Assembly (NCBI GenBank): GCA_963844575.1
Contig: CAWJOU010000005.1
Span: forward strand, 3,348,001-3,412,000
Reading direction: 5' to 3'
DNA: 64,000 nucleotides
Source: DASZUK01 sp963844575
Lineage (GTDB): Bacteria; Actinomycetota; Acidimicrobiia; Acidimicrobiales; RAAP-2
The position numbers and the translations under genes are program-made. Of the stretch, positions 1 through 12,288 are shown piece by piece; the first letter of the stretch is position 1; every line of letters begins with the position of its first letter. Below the pieces are notes generated by a model. It ran no database searches. It was given only the letters and a program-made list of their open reading frames with translations, and was not told where the DNA came from.

Positions 1-2
1 GG

Positions 3-1056
3 CTCGTCTACCCGGTCTTCCCCGGCGAGGCCAGCGCCTCGCTCGGCGGCAACGTCGCCACGAACGCCGGCGGGATGCGGGCCATCCGGTACGGCGTGAC
101 CCGCCACCGCGTCCTCGGGCTCGAAGCCGTCCTCGCCGGCGGCCAGGTGCTCCGCACCGGCGGCAAGTTCGTGAAGTCGGCCACCGGTTACGACCTGACG
201 CAGCTGTTGGTCGGGTCCGAGGGCACGCTGGCCGTGGTCACGGAGGTCACCGTCAAGCTCGAGCCCCGGCTCCAGCACACGGCCACCCTGCTCGCCCCGT
301 TCGCCACGCTCGACGAGATCGCCCGGTCGGTGCCGCAGGTCGTCGCCAGCGGCGTCGCGCCGCTCGTCCTCGAGTACCTCGACCTACTGGCCATGGCCGG
401 CATCACCGCGGCCGCCGAGCTCGACCTCGGCGTACCCGAGGCGACGAAGGCGGCCGCGCTCGCCTACCTCGTCGTCGTCCTCGAGAGCACGCACGACGAC
501 CGGCTCGACGCCGACACCGAGACCGTCGCCGCCCTGCTCGGCCGGCTCGGCGCGCTCGACGTCTACGTGCTGCCGCCGGCGGCCGGCGCCCAGCTGATCG
601 CCGCCCGGGAGAAGGCCTTCTTCGTCACCAAGGCCGCCGGCGCCGACGACATCGTCGACACCGTCGTGCCCCGGTCGGCCATCCCCGACTTCCTCGCCAC
701 GGTCGCTCGGCTGGCCGCCGACGACGACGTCGCTGGTGTCCGGCTGCGGGCACGTCGGCGACGGCAACGTCCACCTGTCCGTCTTCCAGCCCGACCCCGA
801 CCGCCGATCGGCCCTCGTGCGGGCCATCCTCGCCGCCGCCGTCGCGGCCGGCGGCGCGATCTCCGGCGAGCACGGCATCGGCACCGAGAAGCAGCCGTAC
901 TTCCTCGAGCTCGAGGACCCGCTCCGACTGACGCTGATGCGACGGATCAAGGCCGCGTTCGACCCGCACGGCATCCTCGGGCCCGACCGGCTCCTCGGCC
1001 CCGTCGGCGGACCGGACGTGGTCGGCGGTACGGGCAGCACAGGCGGCGACCGATGA
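3..1056 (+). pseudogene. FAD-linked oxidase, GlcD-like (5' cut by window, frameshifted)
   Basis: Glycolate/D-lactate dehydrogenase-type flavoprotein of the GlcD family, which oxidises 2-hydroxy acids to 2-oxo acids using FAD. The gene enters from outside the window. The first residues read a Gly-rich FAD-binding stretch (SLGGNVATNAGG), and GGKFVKSATGYDLTQLLVGS follows. The frame is coherent to about position 725 and then turns into Arg/Pro-rich noise. The missing C-terminal part continues in the next frame from about 730 (SGCGHVGDGNVH, then ISGEHGIGTEK), ending with TGA at 1054-1056. A single indel in the GACGACGACG run near 720-733 would restore one reading frame, so this is a recent mutation or a sequencing error. 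The stop overlaps the next start (ATGA), so the two genes are probably co-transcribed. Confidence 0.85.
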
Positions 1057-2603
1057 ACGGTGCGGACGCCGTCCTCGGCACGCTCGTCGGCGCGGGCGTC
1101 GACGTCTGCTTCGCCAACCCCGGCACCTCCGAGATGCACTTCGTCGCCGCGCTCGACCGGGTGCCGGCCATGCGCGGCGTCCTCGCCCTGTTCGAGGGCG
1201 TCGCCACCGGCGCGGCCGACGGGTACGCCCGAATCGCCGGCCGGCCGGCCGCCACCCTCCTCCACCTCGGGCCGGGCCTCGGCAACGGGCTGGCCAACCT
1301 GCACAACGCCCGCCGGGCCCACAGCCCGGTCGTCAACATCGTCGGCGACCACGCGACGTACCACAAGCGGTACGACGCGCCGCTCGAGTCGGACATCGAC
1401 GCCCTCGCCGGGACGGTCTCGGCGTGGGTCCGGACCGCCGCGCTCGGTACCGCGGCCGACGACGCGGCCGACGCGGTCGCCGCGTCACTCGGACCACCCG
1501 GTGGCGTCGCCACGCTCGTCCTCCCGGCCGACGTCTCGTGGTCGGACGCGCCCGGACCGGTCGCCGCCCGCCCACGGCGGGCCCGGTCGGCCGCCGCGCC
1601 GGACGCGGTCGAGGCCGCGGCCCGGGCCCTGCGGTCCGGTGAGCCGACCGCCCTCCTCCTCGGCGGTGGCGCGCTACGAGCCCGCGGCCTGCGAGCCGCG
1701 GCCCGGGCGGCCGAGGCCACCGGCGCCCGCCTGCTCGGCGAGACGTTCCCGGCCAACCTCGAACGGGGCGCCGGGTTGCCGGTGGTCGAACGGCTCGCCT
1801 ACCTGGCCGAGTTCGCCGTCGCCCAGCTGGCCGGGCTGCGGCACCTCGTCGTCGCCGACGCCCGGTCGCCGGTGTCGTTCTTCGCCTATCCCGACCGGCC
1901 GAGCGACCTCGTCCCGGACGGCTGCGACGTGCACGTCCTGGCCGGCGTCGGCGACGACGTCCCGGCCGCCCTCGAGGCGCTCGCCGACGCGGTCGCGGCC
2001 GGATCGGCGCCGGCGCTCGTCGCACCGCCGTCCCGACCGAGCCGGCCGACCGGGGCGCTCGACGCCGAGTCCCTGGCCGCGGCGGTCGGCGCGGTGCTGC
2101 CCGAGGGCGCCATCGTCGTCGACGAGGCCAACACCGGCGGGCTGTACGTCCCCGGCGCCACCGCCGGGTGCCCCCGGCACGACTGGTTGACGCTGACCGG
2201 CGGGGCCATCGGCCAGGGGCTGCCGGTCGCCACCGGCGCCGCCGTCGCCGCGGCGGACCGACCGGTCCTCTGCCTGGAGGCCGACGGCAGCGCCATGTAC
2301 ACCGTCCAGGCGCTCTGGACGCAGGCCCGAGAAGGGCTGAACGTCACGACCGTCGTCCTGGCCAACCGCTCGTACGCCATCTTGAACCTCGAGCTCTCCC
2401 GGGTCGGCGCCGGTGCCGGTGGGCCGCTCGCCGGACGCCTGCTCGACCTCTCCCGGCCGGATCTCGACTTCGTCGCCCTCGCCACCGGCCTGGGGGTCCC
2501 GGCCACCCGGGCGACGACCGCCGACGAGCTCGTGACCCGGCTCGAACGGTCGCTGGCCGAACCGGGCCCGTCGCTCGTCGAGGTGGTGCTGCCCGCGCTC
2601 TGA
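1053..2603 (+). CDS. ThDP-dependent enzyme, acetolactate synthase/decarboxylase-like
   Basis: Thiamine-diphosphate enzyme of the IlvB/benzoylformate decarboxylase superfamily, 516 aa. The N-terminal pyrimidine-binding domain carries the ThDP-activating Glu (LFEGVATGAADGYARIAG, about residue 48). The C-terminal diphosphate-binding domain has ADGSAMYTVQALW followed by NRSY, where the usual GDG is ADG. It is shorter than anabolic acetolactate synthases (about 570-600 aa), and no regulatory subunit gene lies next to it, so a catabolic 2-oxo-acid decarboxylase or synthase is more likely than branched-chain amino-acid synthesis. The ATG overlaps the stop of the GlcD-like gene by 4 bp. Pairing with a 2-hydroxy-acid oxidase suggests successive oxidation and decarboxylation of a hydroxy acid, which is inference. 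The substrate cannot be read from sequence. Confidence 0.8.
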   Translation: MNGADAVLGTLVGAGVDVCFANPGTSEMHFVAALDRVPAMRGVLALFEGVATGAADGYARIAGRPAATLLHLGPGLGNGLANLHNARRAHSPVVNIVGDHATYHKRYDAPLESDIDALAGTVSAWVRTAALGTAADDAADAVAASLGPPGGVATLVLPADVSWSDAPGPVAARPRRARSAAAPDAVEAAARALRSGEPTALLLGGGALRARGLRAAARAAEATGARLLGETFPANLERGAGLPVVERLAYLAEFAVAQLAGLRHLVVADARSPVSFFAYPDRPSDLVPDGCDVHVLAGVGDDVPAALEALADAVAAGSAPALVAPPSRPSRPTGALDAESLAAAVGAVLPEGAIVVDEANTGGLYVPGATAGCPRHDWLTLTGGAIGQGLPVATGAAVAAADRPVLCLEADGSAMYTVQALWTQAREGLNVTTVVLANRSYAILNLELSRVGAGAGGPLAGRLLDLSRPDLDFVALATGLGVPATRATTADELVTRLERSLAEPGPSLVEVVLPAL

Positions 2604-2609
2604 GGCCCT

Positions 2610-3401
2610 TCAGGCGCCGTCGAGATCGATCTCGGCGACGACGACGGTGTGGTCGGACGGCTTGTTCCCGGCCGGGCTCTTCTTCCGGGCCTCGCGGTCG
2701 ATCTCGACCGACGTGCACCGGTCGGCCAGCGAGCGGGTGAGAAGGACCAGGTCGATCCGCATGCCGTGGCCCTTGTGGAAATTCCCGGCCCGGTAGTCCC
2801 ACCAGCTGAAGATCCCGCCGTCGGGGTGGAAGCGGGAGAAGACGTCGACGAGGCCCCAGTCGAGGACGTCGCCGAGCGCCGCCCGCTCCGGCTCGCTGAC
2901 GTGGGTCGCCCCGACGAACTGGGCCGGGTCCCAGACGTCGGTGTCACGCGGCGCGACGTTGAAGTCGCCACAGACCGCCACCGCGCCGTCCGGCCGGACC
3001 GTCTCGGCCAGGTATGCCCGGAGCCGGGCCAGCCAGGCCAGCTTGAACCCGAAGTGCTCGCTGTCCAGGCTGCGCCCGTTCGGGACGTAGACCGAGTGGA
3101 CGCGGACCCCCTCGCACGTCGCGGCCACGATCCGGGTGCCCTGGGCGTCCTCGTCGGAATGAAAGCCGTTGACCGGGTCGTCGAGGCCGACGCGGCTGAC
3201 GATGGCCACGCCGTTCCACCGCCCGTCCCCGTGGTGGGCCGACTGGTAGCCGAGGTCGGCGAACGCGGCGGCCGGGAACGCGTCGTCCGCCAGCTTCGTC
3301 TCCTGCAGGCACAGGACGTCCGGCCCGTTCGCCTCCATCCACTCGAGGACGAGCGGGAGCCTCGCGCCGAGCGAGTTGACGTTCCACGTGGCAAGCCGCA
3401 T
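2610..3401 (-). CDS. xthA: exodeoxyribonuclease III / AP endonuclease
   Basis: Base-excision-repair nuclease of the EEP superfamily, 263 aa, the usual length for XthA. It cleaves at abasic sites and has 3'-5' exonuclease activity. Visible motifs are the N-terminal TWNVNS, the metal-binding Glu in LQETKL (about residue 34), the active-site YVPNG, GDFNVAP in the middle, and SDHTVVVAEI at the C-terminus, which supplies the catalytic His. The ATG is preceded by GAGGGGG five bases upstream, a good ribosome-binding site. It lies 24 bp behind the hotdog dehydratase stop, as the last gene of a minus-strand run from 6380. It ends 6 bp from the convergent ThDP gene. Confidence 0.95.
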   Translation of the reverse strand: MRLATWNVNSLGARLPLVLEWMEANGPDVLCLQETKLADDAFPAAAFADLGYQSAHHGDGRWNGVAIVSRVGLDDPVNGFHSDEDAQGTRIVAATCEGVRVHSVYVPNGRSLDSEHFGFKLAWLARLRAYLAETVRPDGAVAVCGDFNVAPRDTDVWDPAQFVGATHVSEPERAALGDVLDWGLVDVFSRFHPDGGIFSWWDYRAGNFHKGHGMRIDLVLLTRSLADRCTSVEIDREARKKSPAGNKPSDHTVVVAEIDLDGA

Positions 3402-3425
3402 CGTTACCCCCTCACCCGCGGTCGC

Positions 3426-3845
3426 TCACGCGCGGTCGGCCAGCACGAACAGGAGGTCGGCCTCGCAGGCCGTCTGGCCGTCGACGTGGGCCCGGCCGTG
3501 GCCGGTGCCGGCCCGGGCGGACAGCCGGCCGACGGTGACCTCGAGCTCGAGCGTCTCGCCGGGGACGACCTGCCGGCGGAACCGGGCCTTCTCGATCCCG
3601 CCGAACAGCGGGAGCTTCTCGGCGTACCGCTCGTCCGCCAGGACCGCGATGCCGCCGAGCTGGGCCAGCGCCTCGACCATCAGGACCCCCGGCAGCGTCG
3701 GCCGCCCGGGGAAGTGGCCGGCGAAGAACGCCTCGCTCCCGGTCAGGCGCCACCGCCCGACCGCCGACCGGCCGGGATCGACGGCGACGATCTCGTCCAC
3801 GAAGAGGAACGGCTCACGGTGCGGCAGGACGTCGGCAGGCTCCAC
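3426..3845 (-). CDS. FabZ-like 3-hydroxyacyl-ACP dehydratase (hotdog fold)
   Basis: Hotdog-fold dehydratase of the FabZ/FabA family, 139 aa. It dehydrates 3-hydroxyacyl-ACP in fatty-acid synthesis or a related acyl pathway. The text LPHREPFLFVDEI, then HFPGRPTLPGVLMVEALAQ carries the catalytic His (about residue 44) and Glu (about residue 58) of FabZ. The chosen start is GTG at 3845, the only in-frame start between the preceding gene's stop (3916) and the LPHR motif. GGGAG lies about 15 bases before it, a rather long spacing. It sits between a HAD phosphatase and xthA in a tight minus-strand run. No other fatty-acid-synthesis gene is adjacent, so its pathway is uncertain. Confidence 0.82.
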   Translation of the reverse strand: MEPADVLPHREPFLFVDEIVAVDPGRSAVGRWRLTGSEAFFAGHFPGRPTLPGVLMVEALAQLGGIAVLADERYAEKLPLFGGIEKARFRRQVVPGETLELEVTVGRLSARAGTGHGRAHVDGQTACEADLLFVLADRA

Positions 3846-3868
3846 GGACGGCGAGGCTATCTCCCGAA

Positions 3869-3928
3869 CATCGGGCGCCCCGGCATCGGGCGCCCCGGCA
3901 CCAGACGCCCGGGCGTCACGAACGCAGG
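3869..3928. repeat. 15-bp tandem repeat over the HAD gene 3' end
   Basis: Four 15-bp units lie head to tail: CATCGGGCGCCCCGG twice identically (3869-3883, 3884-3898), then CACCAGACGCCCGGG and CGTCACGAACGCAGG. The last unit contains the stop codon of the minus-strand HAD gene (3916-3918). It is one of several stop-codon-spanning tandem repeats in this window. Confidence 0.8.
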
Positions 3929-4617
3929 AGCCGGACGACGGCGTCGGTGTCGGTGAGGTCCGCCAGGAGGGCATCAGGACCGAGAGCGGCCAACTCGTCG
4001 TAGCTCGGCCGGCCGCTGGCGACCAGTAGGCACCGGACCCCACCGGCCCGAGCGCAGGCCAGATCGTTCGGGGTATCGCCGACCACCCACACCTCGTCCT
4101 GGCCGAACCGCCGACCGCGCTGGTCCGCCGCCCGGTCGAGCGCCACCGGGACGAGGCGGTTCCGGTCGGCATCGTCGCTGCCGTACGCGCCGATCTCGAG
4201 ATCGAGCCGATGCTGGAGCCCGAACGCGGCCAGCTTGACCACTGCGTTGGCCGCCAGGTTGCCGGTCAGGACGGTCTGGAGCACTGTCGGGTCGTCCTCG
4301 AGCCGCCCGAGCACCGCCTCGACCCCGGGCAGCACCCGGCCCCGCTCGGCGATGACGTGCTCGACCGCGGCCAACGCCGTCGCCAAGTGGTCCAAGATGA
4401 CCGGCAGGTGATCCGAACCTTCGGTCTCCCCGATCTCCAGCATCGCCAGGTACTCGCGAACGATCTGTGGATCGGTCTTCCCGCCCATACGGACCCGAGC
4501 GGGTGGCCGTACCCCCAACGCCCGCTCGATCGCCACATCGAACACCTCGGCGCCGATCCCCCCGGAGTCGACCAGCGTTCCGTCGACGTCCCACAGGACC
4601 AGCCGCCGATCCGTCAT
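3916..4617 (-). CDS. HAD-family hydrolase (phosphoglycolate phosphatase-like)
   Basis: Haloacid-dehalogenase superfamily phosphatase, 233 aa. Motif I is WDVDGTLVDS with the nucleophile and acid Asp at residues 10 and 12. Motif II is the Thr in VLTGN, and motif IV is WVVGDTPNDLACARAGG. The cap insertion after motif I is of the C1 (alpha-helical) type seen in Gph/PgmB proteins. The substrate is not determinable: phosphoglycolate, a nucleotide or a sugar phosphate are all possible. It starts 26 bp after the NYN/S1 gene stop with no strong ribosome-binding site, and it precedes the FabZ-like gene. Its 3' end lies in a 15-bp tandem repeat. Confidence 0.88.
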   Translation of the reverse strand: MTDRRLVLWDVDGTLVDSGGIGAEVFDVAIERALGVRPPARVRMGGKTDPQIVREYLAMLEIGETEGSDHLPVILDHLATALAAVEHVIAERGRVLPGVEAVLGRLEDDPTVLQTVLTGNLAANAVVKLAAFGLQHRLDLEIGAYGSDDADRNRLVPVALDRAADQRGRRFGQDEVWVVGDTPNDLACARAGGVRCLLVASGRPSYDELAALGPDALLADLTDTDAVVRLLRS

Positions 4618-4643
4618 CGGCCGGCCGCCAAACGTCGGCTCGG

Positions 4644-6380
4644 TCAGGACCGGACGGCGGCCCGGGCCGCCGCCGACGCCAGCTCCGGCAGCGCCAGCTC
4701 GGCCACCCGGCGAGGCGGGTCGAGGGCGACGAGCACGAACCGACGTCGCTCGCCCCGGCTGATGACCTGCCGGGCCTTCGTCGGCGGCGGGTCGCCGAGC
4801 CCGGCGAGCGGGATGTAACAGAACAGGTGGCTGCCGTCGGGCAGCCCGACCTCGACCATCGCGCCGTGGGACGTGAACGACTCCACCTCCCCCTCCACCT
4901 CGCTCCCGAGCGGGTACGTCGCGACGAACGTGATGAACGCCAACGGCTCGTTCACCGCTGGCGGCGGGGCCGCGCTCCGTCGGCGGCGACCGGACGACTT
5001 GTCCTTCTCCTTGCTCTCCTTGCCGCCCTTGCCGCCGCGCCGCGACCGGCCGCCCGCCGCGCCCCGGCCCGAGCTCTTGCCGTCCGAGCTCTTCGGCCCC
5101 TTGCCGGGGGTCGGCGGGTCCAACGCCTCCGCCGTCGCCTCGTCGATCGCCTCCAGGATCTCCGGGGCCACCCGCCGAGTCCGCCTCGGGCGGGCGGCGT
5201 TGCCGTTCACCTCGGGCGGCTCGACCGCGCCAGCCGGTGGGTTCGCGTCCCCCGGCGGGACTGCGTCCACCGGCGGGGACGCGTCCGTCACCTTCTCGGC
5301 CGCCGTCGCCTTCTTCTTCGCCGCCTTCACCGCCTTGCCGGCTTTCGCCGCCTTCTTCGTCGACGCCGTGTCCTTGGTCGCCGCCTTCTTGGTCGCTTCC
5401 TTGGCGGCCTTCTTCGTCGTCTTCTTGGCCGCCGCGGTCACCGTCGCCGGCCGGGCCGTCGGCGTCGTCCGCGCCTTCTTCCCGGCGGCCGCGGGCTTCT
5501 CGGCCGCCTTCTTCTGGGCGGCCTTCTTCGTAGTGGCCTTCTTCGTAGCGGACGTTTCCTTGACCGGCGCCGCCTTCTTCGACGTCTTCTTCGCGGCCTT
5601 CTCGGCCGACTTCGTCGCCTTCTTCTTGGCCGGCGCCGCTTTCTTCGCCGGCCCAGCCTTCCTCGACGGCTCAGTCTTCCTCGACGACCCGGTCTTCTTC
5701 GCCACGACCGGCTGCCCGGTGGTCGATTCGACATCGTCGACGGCTTCGGAGGCCGGGACCGCGGTCGACGGCGCAGCCTCGCCGGTCGGAGGCCAGACGT
5801 CGCCGACCTGTGGCGCCGAGCCGTCGGGCAGCCGGGCCCGCTTGGCCGCCACCTTCCGGGCCGCCTTGGCCAGCTCGGCGGCCTTCACCGGCGCGGGCAG
5901 GTCGGCCGCGGCGGCATCCCGCTTGGCCTTGCCGGTCGCCTGCCGGCTCTTCGGACCGCGCACCGGAAGGCGGGGGGTGAAGATCCACCCGACGCCGGGC
6001 ACGGGCTTGCCGCCGATCAGGCGGCCGCGGTCGAAGAGCCACGGGTGCTCCCCGTGGAACTCCTGGAACGAGTCGTTCGAGAGGACGGTGGCGTCCGTCC
6101 GCTCGGCGATACGGAGGACGAACGCGTCACCCCGGCCCACCGCGCCGGCCGGCGGGGAGACCAGCTCGCCGTTGAGCTCGGCCTCCTCCAGCTCGGCCCG
6201 TTCCGACGGGTCGATACGGTGCTCGAACGACGCGTCGACGACGACGACGATCTGCGCCGTCGGGTCCTCGTCGGCGTACGCCCGGACGGCCTCGTCCAGT
6301 TGGCGGAGGCTCGGGGTCGTCCGGCCTTCGGTGGCCAGGTTGGACCCGTCCACGACGACGTGGTGTTGTCGCTCAGTCAT
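4644..6380 (-). CDS. NYN/PIN-type RNase with Lys/Ala-rich linker and C-terminal S1-like domain
   Basis: Predicted RNA-acting protein of 578 aa with three parts. Residues 1-130 form an NYN/PIN (Zc3h12a-like) nuclease domain: VVVDGSNLATEGR gives the first acidic residue, VVVVDASFEHRID the second, and RGDAFVLRIAERTDATVLSN the third cluster. Residues about 219-365 are a low-complexity KKA/AKK tract resembling histone H1 or the HupB tail. Residues about 478-578 look like an S1-type OB fold (GSEVEGEVESFTSHGAMVEV). The linker should bind nucleic acid non-specifically by charge. I infer a ribonuclease acting on structured or ribosome-associated RNA; no substrate is shown. It follows kgd by 58 bp and begins the HAD-fabZ-xthA run. 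Confidence 0.8.
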   Translation of the reverse strand: MTERQHHVVVDGSNLATEGRTTPSLRQLDEAVRAYADEDPTAQIVVVVDASFEHRIDPSERAELEEAELNGELVSPPAGAVGRGDAFVLRIAERTDATVLSNDSFQEFHGEHPWLFDRGRLIGGKPVPGVGWIFTPRLPVRGPKSRQATGKAKRDAAAADLPAPVKAAELAKAARKVAAKRARLPDGSAPQVGDVWPPTGEAAPSTAVPASEAVDDVESTTGQPVVAKKTGSSRKTEPSRKAGPAKKAAPAKKKATKSAEKAAKKTSKKAAPVKETSATKKATTKKAAQKKAAEKPAAAGKKARTTPTARPATVTAAAKKTTKKAAKEATKKAATKDTASTKKAAKAGKAVKAAKKKATAAEKVTDASPPVDAVPPGDANPPAGAVEPPEVNGNAARPRRTRRVAPEILEAIDEATAEALDPPTPGKGPKSSDGKSSGRGAAGGRSRRGGKGGKESKEKDKSSGRRRRSAAPPPAVNEPLAFITFVATYPLGSEVEGEVESFTSHGAMVEVGLPDGSHLFCYIPLAGLGDPPPTKARQVISRGERRRFVLVALDPPRRVAELALPELASAAARAAVRS

Positions 6381-6438
6381 CCCGGTTGCCAGTCAACCAT
6401 CTCGCCGGCCCGGGCCGGCGACAGCAGGTCGGCCGCGG

Positions 6439-10440
<4,002 letters not shown>

Positions 10441-10453
10441 ACGCCCCACCCTA
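10441..10453 (-). promoter_or_regulatory. leaderless -10 for kgd
   Basis: On the minus strand TAGGGT (10453-10448) is followed by 7 bases and then ATG 10440. A TANNNT hexamer at this distance puts transcription initiation at or next to the start codon. Confidence 0.6.
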
Positions 10454-10535
10454 CCGGCGCCCCCGCCCTGGTCGGGTAGCTGGCCGGGCGCGGCGGCGGG
10501 TTCGGCGGCCCCGGCCCGGTAGCGTCGGGAGCCCG

Positions 10536-11363
10536 ATGGCCTATCCGCCCGGACTCCACGTGATCGAGCATCCGCCGGCCGCCGGATGGGACGGTCACGA
10601 CGGTCCGGCGGTCGTCCTCGTCCACGGCGCCCTCGACCGGGCCGCGAGCTTCCGCCGGACGATCCGGCGGCTCGACGACCTCGGTGTCGTCGCCTACGAC
10701 CGCCGCGGCTACGGACGCTCCGACCCGCCGCGAACCCCGGCGGGGCTGGCCGACCACGTCGCCGACTTGCTGGCCGTCGTCGACGGTCTCCCGGTCGCCG
10801 GGCCGGTCAGCGCGGTCGGCCACAGCCTCGGCGGCGACGTCGTCATCGCCGCGGCCATCGCCGCGCCGGCTCGGTTCGCGTCCATCGGCGCCTACGAACC
10901 GCCGATGCCGTGGCTCGGGTTCCACCCGACCAGCACGACGACCGGCCACTGGCCGCCCCCCGGCGCCGACGCCGCCGAAGAAGCCGAACGGTTCTTCCGG
11001 CGCATGGTCGGCGACGACGCCTGGAGCCGCCTGCCGGAAGCCGACCGGGCCCGCCGCCGGTCGGAGGGGCCGGCCCTCGTGGCCGATCTCGCTGCCATCC
11101 GAGGGCGGGCGCCGTTCGACGTCACGTCGCTCGCCGTCCCGGTGGCGTTCGGCCGCGGCGGACCAGCCAGCCGGCCCCGCCATCGGGAGTCCGTCGCCTG
11201 GCTGGCCGACCACGTCCCGGGGGGCCGGCTCGTCGACGTCCCGGCCGCCGGTCACGGTGCCCACCTCAGCCACCCGGACGCGTTCGCCGCCTTCGTCCGG
11301 GCGGTCGTGACCCTGGCCGGCGCCGGGCCAGTCGACCGCCGCGTCGAGGCCCAGTTCCGGTGA
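10536..11363 (+). CDS. alpha/beta hydrolase
   Basis: Alpha/beta-hydrolase-fold protein, 275 aa. It shows the oxyanion/HG region VVLVHGALDRAASF, the strand VVAYDRRGYGRSD, the nucleophile elbow GHSLGGD with the catalytic Ser, and a C-terminal catalytic His in AAGHGAHLSHPDAF. The acid residue probably lies in the stretch before it. No signal peptide is present, so it is cytoplasmic; the substrate is unknown. ATG 10536 is chosen because the conserved fold begins right after it. A TAGCGT hexamer (10520-10525) and GGGAG (10527-10531) precede it. The stop overlaps the GTG of the next gene by 4 bp (GTGA), so the two are translationally coupled. Confidence 0.85.
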   Translation: MAYPPGLHVIEHPPAAGWDGHDGPAVVLVHGALDRAASFRRTIRRLDDLGVVAYDRRGYGRSDPPRTPAGLADHVADLLAVVDGLPVAGPVSAVGHSLGGDVVIAAAIAAPARFASIGAYEPPMPWLGFHPTSTTTGHWPPPGADAAEEAERFFRRMVGDDAWSRLPEADRARRRSEGPALVADLAAIRGRAPFDVTSLAVPVAFGRGGPASRPRHRESVAWLADHVPGGRLVDVPAAGHGAHLSHPDAFAAFVRAVVTLAGAGPVDRRVEAQFR

Positions 11364-12277
11364 ACATCCTGTTGAGCGGGGCCAGCGGCTTGATCGGCCG
11401 GGCCTTCGCCGGTCAGGCGGCCGACCGCGGTGACCGGATCGTCCCGCTCGTCCGGCCGACGTCGTCGGGCGTCGACCGGACCGGTTCGTCGGTGGCGTGG
11501 GACGTGGCGGCCGGCACCGTCGACCGGGCGGCGCTCGACCGCCTCGGCCCGTTCGACGCGGTCGTCCACCTGGCCGGCGCCGGGATCGGCGACCGCCGCT
11601 GGACGGCCGCCCGTCGCCGCGAGATCCGGGACAGCCGCGTCCGGTCGACCCGACTACTGGCGGCGTTGCTGCCGTCGCTCGACCAGCCGCCCCGTGTCCT
11701 CGTCAGCGCGTCGGCCGTCGGCTACTACGGCGACCGTGGCGCCGAGGTCCTGACCGAGGAGAGCCGCGCCGGCGCCGGCTTCCTGGCCGACGTCTGCCGG
11801 GCTTGGGAGGCCGAAGCCGAAGCGATCGACGAGCGCCTCCGCGTCGTCTGTCTGCGGTCCGGCGTCGTCCTCGCTGCTCATGGCGGTGCCCTGGCCCGGC
11901 AGCTGCCGCTCTTCCGGCTCGGGCTCGGCGGCCGGCTCGGCCCCGGCCGGCAGTACGTGAGCTGGATCACCCTCGACGACCACCTGGCCGTCGTGCGGCG
12001 GGCGATCGACGACGACGGGCTGGCCGGACCGGTCAACGCCACCGCGCCGGGTCCGGTCACGAACGCCGAGCTCACCGCGGCGCTCGGAAGGGCGCTGCAC
12101 CGCCCCGCGGTCGCGCCCGTGCCCCGGCCGGCTCTCCGGCTCGCCCTCGGTCGGCAGCTGGCCGACGAGCTCCTCCTGGCCGGGCAGCGGGCCGTCCCGG
12201 CCCGACTCACCGCGATCGGTCACTCGTTCGCCCATCCGGACATCGACACGGCGCTCGGCTCGCTGTTCGCCGACTGA
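11360..12277 (+). CDS. TIGR01777-type NAD-dependent epimerase (SDR39U1 family)
   Basis: Atypical short-chain dehydrogenase/epimerase of 305 aa. The Rossmann motif at the N-terminus is GASGLIG, followed by VVHLAGAGIGDRRW, then SASAVGYYGDRG carrying the catalytic Tyr region, and GRQYVSWITLDDHLAVVRRAI, all typical of TIGR01777 proteins (YfcH-like). The C-terminal DUF1731-type tail (VPRPALRLALG to GHSFAHPDI) is present. The physiological substrate of this family is not established. The GTG start at 11360 overlaps the upstream hydrolase stop. Confidence 0.9.
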   Translation: MNILLSGASGLIGRAFAGQAADRGDRIVPLVRPTSSGVDRTGSSVAWDVAAGTVDRAALDRLGPFDAVVHLAGAGIGDRRWTAARRREIRDSRVRSTRLLAALLPSLDQPPRVLVSASAVGYYGDRGAEVLTEESRAGAGFLADVCRAWEAEAEAIDERLRVVCLRSGVVLAAHGGALARQLPLFRLGLGGRLGPGRQYVSWITLDDHLAVVRRAIDDDGLAGPVNATAPGPVTNAELTAALGRALHRPAVAPVPRPALRLALGRQLADELLLAGQRAVPARLTAIGHSFAHPDIDTALGSLFAD

Positions 12278-12288
12278 GCCGGCGGACG

